The notes below the pieces were generated by a model, which had not been told where the DNA came from, searched no databases, and saw only the letters and a list, made by a program, of their open reading frames with translations. A stretch of 64,000 nucleotides of DNA, from the NCBI RefSeq assembly GCF_003259365.1, contig NZ_QLLY01000006.1:436851-500850 (forward strand). The letters run 5' to 3'. This stretch comes from Streptomyces sp. PsTaAH-137 (lineage in GTDB: Bacteria > Actinomycetota > Actinomycetes > Streptomycetales > Streptomycetaceae). This document shows, one piece after another, positions 62,166-64,000 of this stretch (its first letter is position 1; each line of letters begins with the position of its first letter). The position numbers were made by a program, and so were the translations under genes.

Positions 62166-63610
62166 ACGCCACCATGGTCATCACGGTCCTCGGCATCGTC
62201 GTCATCGCGCTGGTCGGCGTCAGCGGACGCCGCGCCCCCAGCAGGGAACTGGGGGAGTGGACCGTCGGCAAGCGCCGCTTCTCCACCTTCACCACGTGGT
62301 TCCTGCAAGCCGGTGAGTCGTTCACGACGTTCAGCTTCCTGGGCCTCGCGGGCCTCGCGTTCGGCGCCGGTGTCGCCGCGTCGTACGCCCTGTGCTACCT
62401 CGCCATCAACTTCGTCCTCCAGTACTTCACCGCCCCGCGCATGCGTGAACTCGGTCTGCGCGGCGGTTACTTGACCCAGGCGGACTTCTTCGTCGACCGG
62501 TACCGCAGCCCGCTGCTCGGCAAGGTCGTCGCCGTCGTCGGCGCGGTGTTCCTGCTGCCGTACCTGCAACTCCAGATCACCGGCCTCGGCATGATCGTGC
62601 AGCTCGCCACCGGCAGCCGCACGGGCGGCAACTGGAGCATGGTCCTCGCCACGGTCCTGACCGTCGGCTTCGTCCTGTGGTCCGGCATCCGCGGCATCGC
62701 GCGCGTCGCGTACCTCAAGGACGCGCTGATGATCGTCGGGCTCGTGGTGCTGGTGGTGGGGGTCGCGGTGTCGGTGCACGGCGGCATCTCGGGCACCTTC
62801 ACCACGATCCGCGACGCCCACCCCTCGCTCCTGACGCTCGATCAAGAGGGCTACGACAGCACGTTCTTCGTGACCGCCGTCATCATCTCCTCGATCGGCG
62901 GCGGGCTCGGCACCATGGCGCACCTGTGGCCGCCGGTGCTCGCCGCGGGCAGCGGGCGCTCCCTGCGCTCCAACGCCGTCTGGCTGCCGCTCTACCAGAT
63001 CGCCCTCGGCATCCCGGTGATCGTCGGCTTCGCGGGCGTCCTGCTGCTGTCCAAGGACGCGGCCCCCAACTCCGTCGCCCTCACCCTCGCCGGGCAGACC
63101 CTGCCGGGCTGGCTGGTCGGGCTCGTCGCGGTCGCGGCGGCCTCGGCGGCGATGGTGCCGTCCGCCGCGATCGTCGTCGGCATCTCCAGCCTGCTCTCCC
63201 GCAACCTGTTCCCCGCCCGCACCGCCCGCGCCCAACTCCGTACGAACCATGTGTGCGTGGTGGCCGCGGCGGCCCTGGCCCTCGTACTCGGCCTGCTCCG
63301 CCCCGGCCTCCTCGCCGACATGCTCCTCCTCACCTACGGCGGCCTCACCCAGCTCGCCCCGGCGATCGTGATGGGCCTGGCGAAACGGGTCCGCCTGGGC
63401 GCGGTGCCCGCGCTGCTCGGGATCGTGGCCGGGGTGGCGGTGCTGACCTGGCTGACGTTCGGCGGGGGTGTCGATGTCGGCACGGTGGATACGGGGTTGA
63501 TCGCGCTCGGGGTCAATGTGGTGGTGACCGTGGTCGCGCAGGTGCTGGTGGGGGATCGGCGGGCTGAGCGGGAGCGGGCCGTTGAAGCCGTGGGGGCCGG
63601 CGTGGGCTGA
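62162..63610 (+). CDS. Sodium:solute symporter (SSS family)
   Basis: 482 residues, ~13 membrane helices with the SSS fold; GEWTVGKRRFSTFTTWFLQAGESFTTFSFLGLAG at the first helices and the conserved GGLGTMAHLWPPVL segment. Small partner DUF3311 is encoded upstream. Substrate unknown; a carboxylate or amide that the amidase cleaves is likely. Confidence 0.9.
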   Translation: MNATMVITVLGIVVIALVGVSGRRAPSRELGEWTVGKRRFSTFTTWFLQAGESFTTFSFLGLAGLAFGAGVAASYALCYLAINFVLQYFTAPRMRELGLRGGYLTQADFFVDRYRSPLLGKVVAVVGAVFLLPYLQLQITGLGMIVQLATGSRTGGNWSMVLATVLTVGFVLWSGIRGIARVAYLKDALMIVGLVVLVVGVAVSVHGGISGTFTTIRDAHPSLLTLDQEGYDSTFFVTAVIISSIGGGLGTMAHLWPPVLAAGSGRSLRSNAVWLPLYQIALGIPVIVGFAGVLLLSKDAAPNSVALTLAGQTLPGWLVGLVAVAAASAAMVPSAAIVVGISSLLSRNLFPARTARAQLRTNHVCVVAAAALALVLGLLRPGLLADMLLLTYGGLTQLAPAIVMGLAKRVRLGAVPALLGIVAGVAVLTWLTFGGGVDVGTVDTGLIALGVNVVVTVVAQVLVGDRRAERERAVEAVGAGVG

Positions 63611-63657
63611 GGCCCGGAGCCGTGGGCGGGGGCCCGCCGAAGCGCCTGCCCGGCGCC

Positions 63658-63667
63658 GGGGGGGGGG
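63658..63667 (+). repeat. G10 homopolymer
   Basis: Ten consecutive G between the symporter gene and the converging partial gene, 47 bases past the symporter stop. Probably a slippage-prone or error-prone site. Confidence 0.6.
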
Positions 63668-63668
63668 C

Positions 63669-64000
63669 TCAGCGTACGGTCAACTCGCCCACCGCGACCG
63701 GCGATCGGCCCGTCTCCGTGATCCGTACGAACCGTCCCCGCGTGCCCGCCTCGAACGGCACCCAGCGCCGCCCGTCCGCCGACACCTCCGCCCGGTACGC
63801 GCGCGTACGGGTCACGGTGATCTGCCGGAGGGTCTTCCGGCCGCCCAGGTCGACGGTGAGGGAAGCGCCCGGGCGGGTGGGGAGCCAGGTCGTCGACGGG
63901 TTGCCGTCGACGGCGGCGCCCGCGTACTGGCCCGGGTCCTCGGACGTCGCCCGTGCCGGGCGGCAGCGGGCCAGGTCGGTGGTCGGGGTGAGGTCGGGGC
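63669..64000 (-). CDS. C-terminal end of a discoidin (F5/8 type C) domain protein, partial
   Basis: Open to the right edge; the stop TGA is at 63671-63669. The ~110 readable residues contain ATSEDPGQYAGAAVDGNPSTTW, then LTVDLGGRKTLRQITVTRT, AYRAEVSADGRRWVPFEAG and GRFVRITETG. This is an F5/8 type C carbohydrate-binding domain. It is the tail of a probably secreted glycoside hydrolase or similar enzyme, whose catalytic part lies beyond the window. Confidence 0.8.
   Translation of the reverse strand, partial: PDLTPTTDLARCRPARATSEDPGQYAGAAVDGNPSTTWLPTRPGASLTVDLGGRKTLRQITVTRTRAYRAEVSADGRRWVPFEAGTRGRFVRITETGRSPVAVGELTVR

Noticed and set aside
63658..63667. G10 run as a phase-variation switch
   Set aside because: It is outside any coding region and between converging genes, so it cannot shift a reading frame.

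Overview
The window is chromosomal DNA from a high-GC actinomycete, almost certainly Streptomyces. The signs are a strong G/C preference at third codon positions, many GTG starts, a WhiB-family gene, a DasR-type operator in front of a chitinase, a 6C-type small RNA, and a dispersed GC-rich inverted repeat typical of streptomycete intergenic DNA. I recognise no phage, insertion sequence, CRISPR array, tRNA or rRNA. I count 59 well-supported protein genes (two cut by the window edges) and one weak small candidate.

Region 1 (1-6.3 kb) is a D-amino-acid/sugar-acid catabolic block. It holds a D-aminoacylase (partial), a PLP D-serine/D-threonine-type enzyme, a PfkB sugar kinase, an IclR regulator, RidA and a GntP-family permease. 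Kinase, regulator and RidA are joined by 4-base stop/start overlaps. A near-perfect palindrome in the divergent promoter is the likely IclR operator. Region 2 (6.4-8.3 kb) has a conserved hypothetical protein and a secreted GH18 chitinase with a DasR box. Region 3 (8.3-17.7 kb) is a tight adherence (Tad/Flp) pilus locus: a zinc-ribbon hypothetical, CpaB, a CpaE/TadZ-like ATPase fused in frame to a TadE pseudopilin, a second TadE, TadA, TadB, TadC, Flp, a TadG-like protein, a lipoprotein and an OmpA-domain protein. A membrane Ser/Thr kinase lies convergent to it.

Region 4 (19.4-24.9 kb) has a P450, a DinB-family protein, a methyltransferase, a 6C-like RNA, an aldo/keto reductase and an isoprenyl diphosphate synthase. 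Region 5 (25.2-31.7 kb) has a PIN-PhoH ATPase, a secreted SLT-type protein, an AI-2E permease and the peroxide-stress unit ahpC-ahpD with divergent oxyR. Region 6 (31.7-39.3 kb) has a padR-ABC exporter operon, an SPFH plus ribbon-helix-helix pair behind a perfect 16-bp palindrome, and a class A penicillin-binding protein.

Region 7 (39.3-51.3 kb) is core Streptomyces chromosome: a SpoIIE-type phosphatase, a DUF402/FomD-like protein, adjacent class II and class I fumarases, a DUF1707 protein, a WhiB-like protein, glpX, a DUF4245 protein, a nitroreductase and xseB/xseA. Region 8 (51.4-64 kb) has an LAxTG-anchored surface protein, an APC permease, ispH, a polyphosphate glucokinase, a small membrane protein, ychF, a DUF6000 protein, a double Lrp regulator with an adjacent amidase-DUF3311-SSS symporter unit, and the end of a discoidin-domain protein.

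Several genes (padR, DUF402, DUF1707, xseA, ispH, DUF6542-like, Lrp, aldo/keto reductase, DUF4245) have a -10-like hexamer 6-7 bases before the start codon and no Shine-Dalgarno, so they are probably translated from leaderless mRNAs. The most unusual item is the ATPase-pseudopilin fusion with a prepilin-peptidase-like site exactly at the junction. I found no clearly unprecedented multi-gene system.
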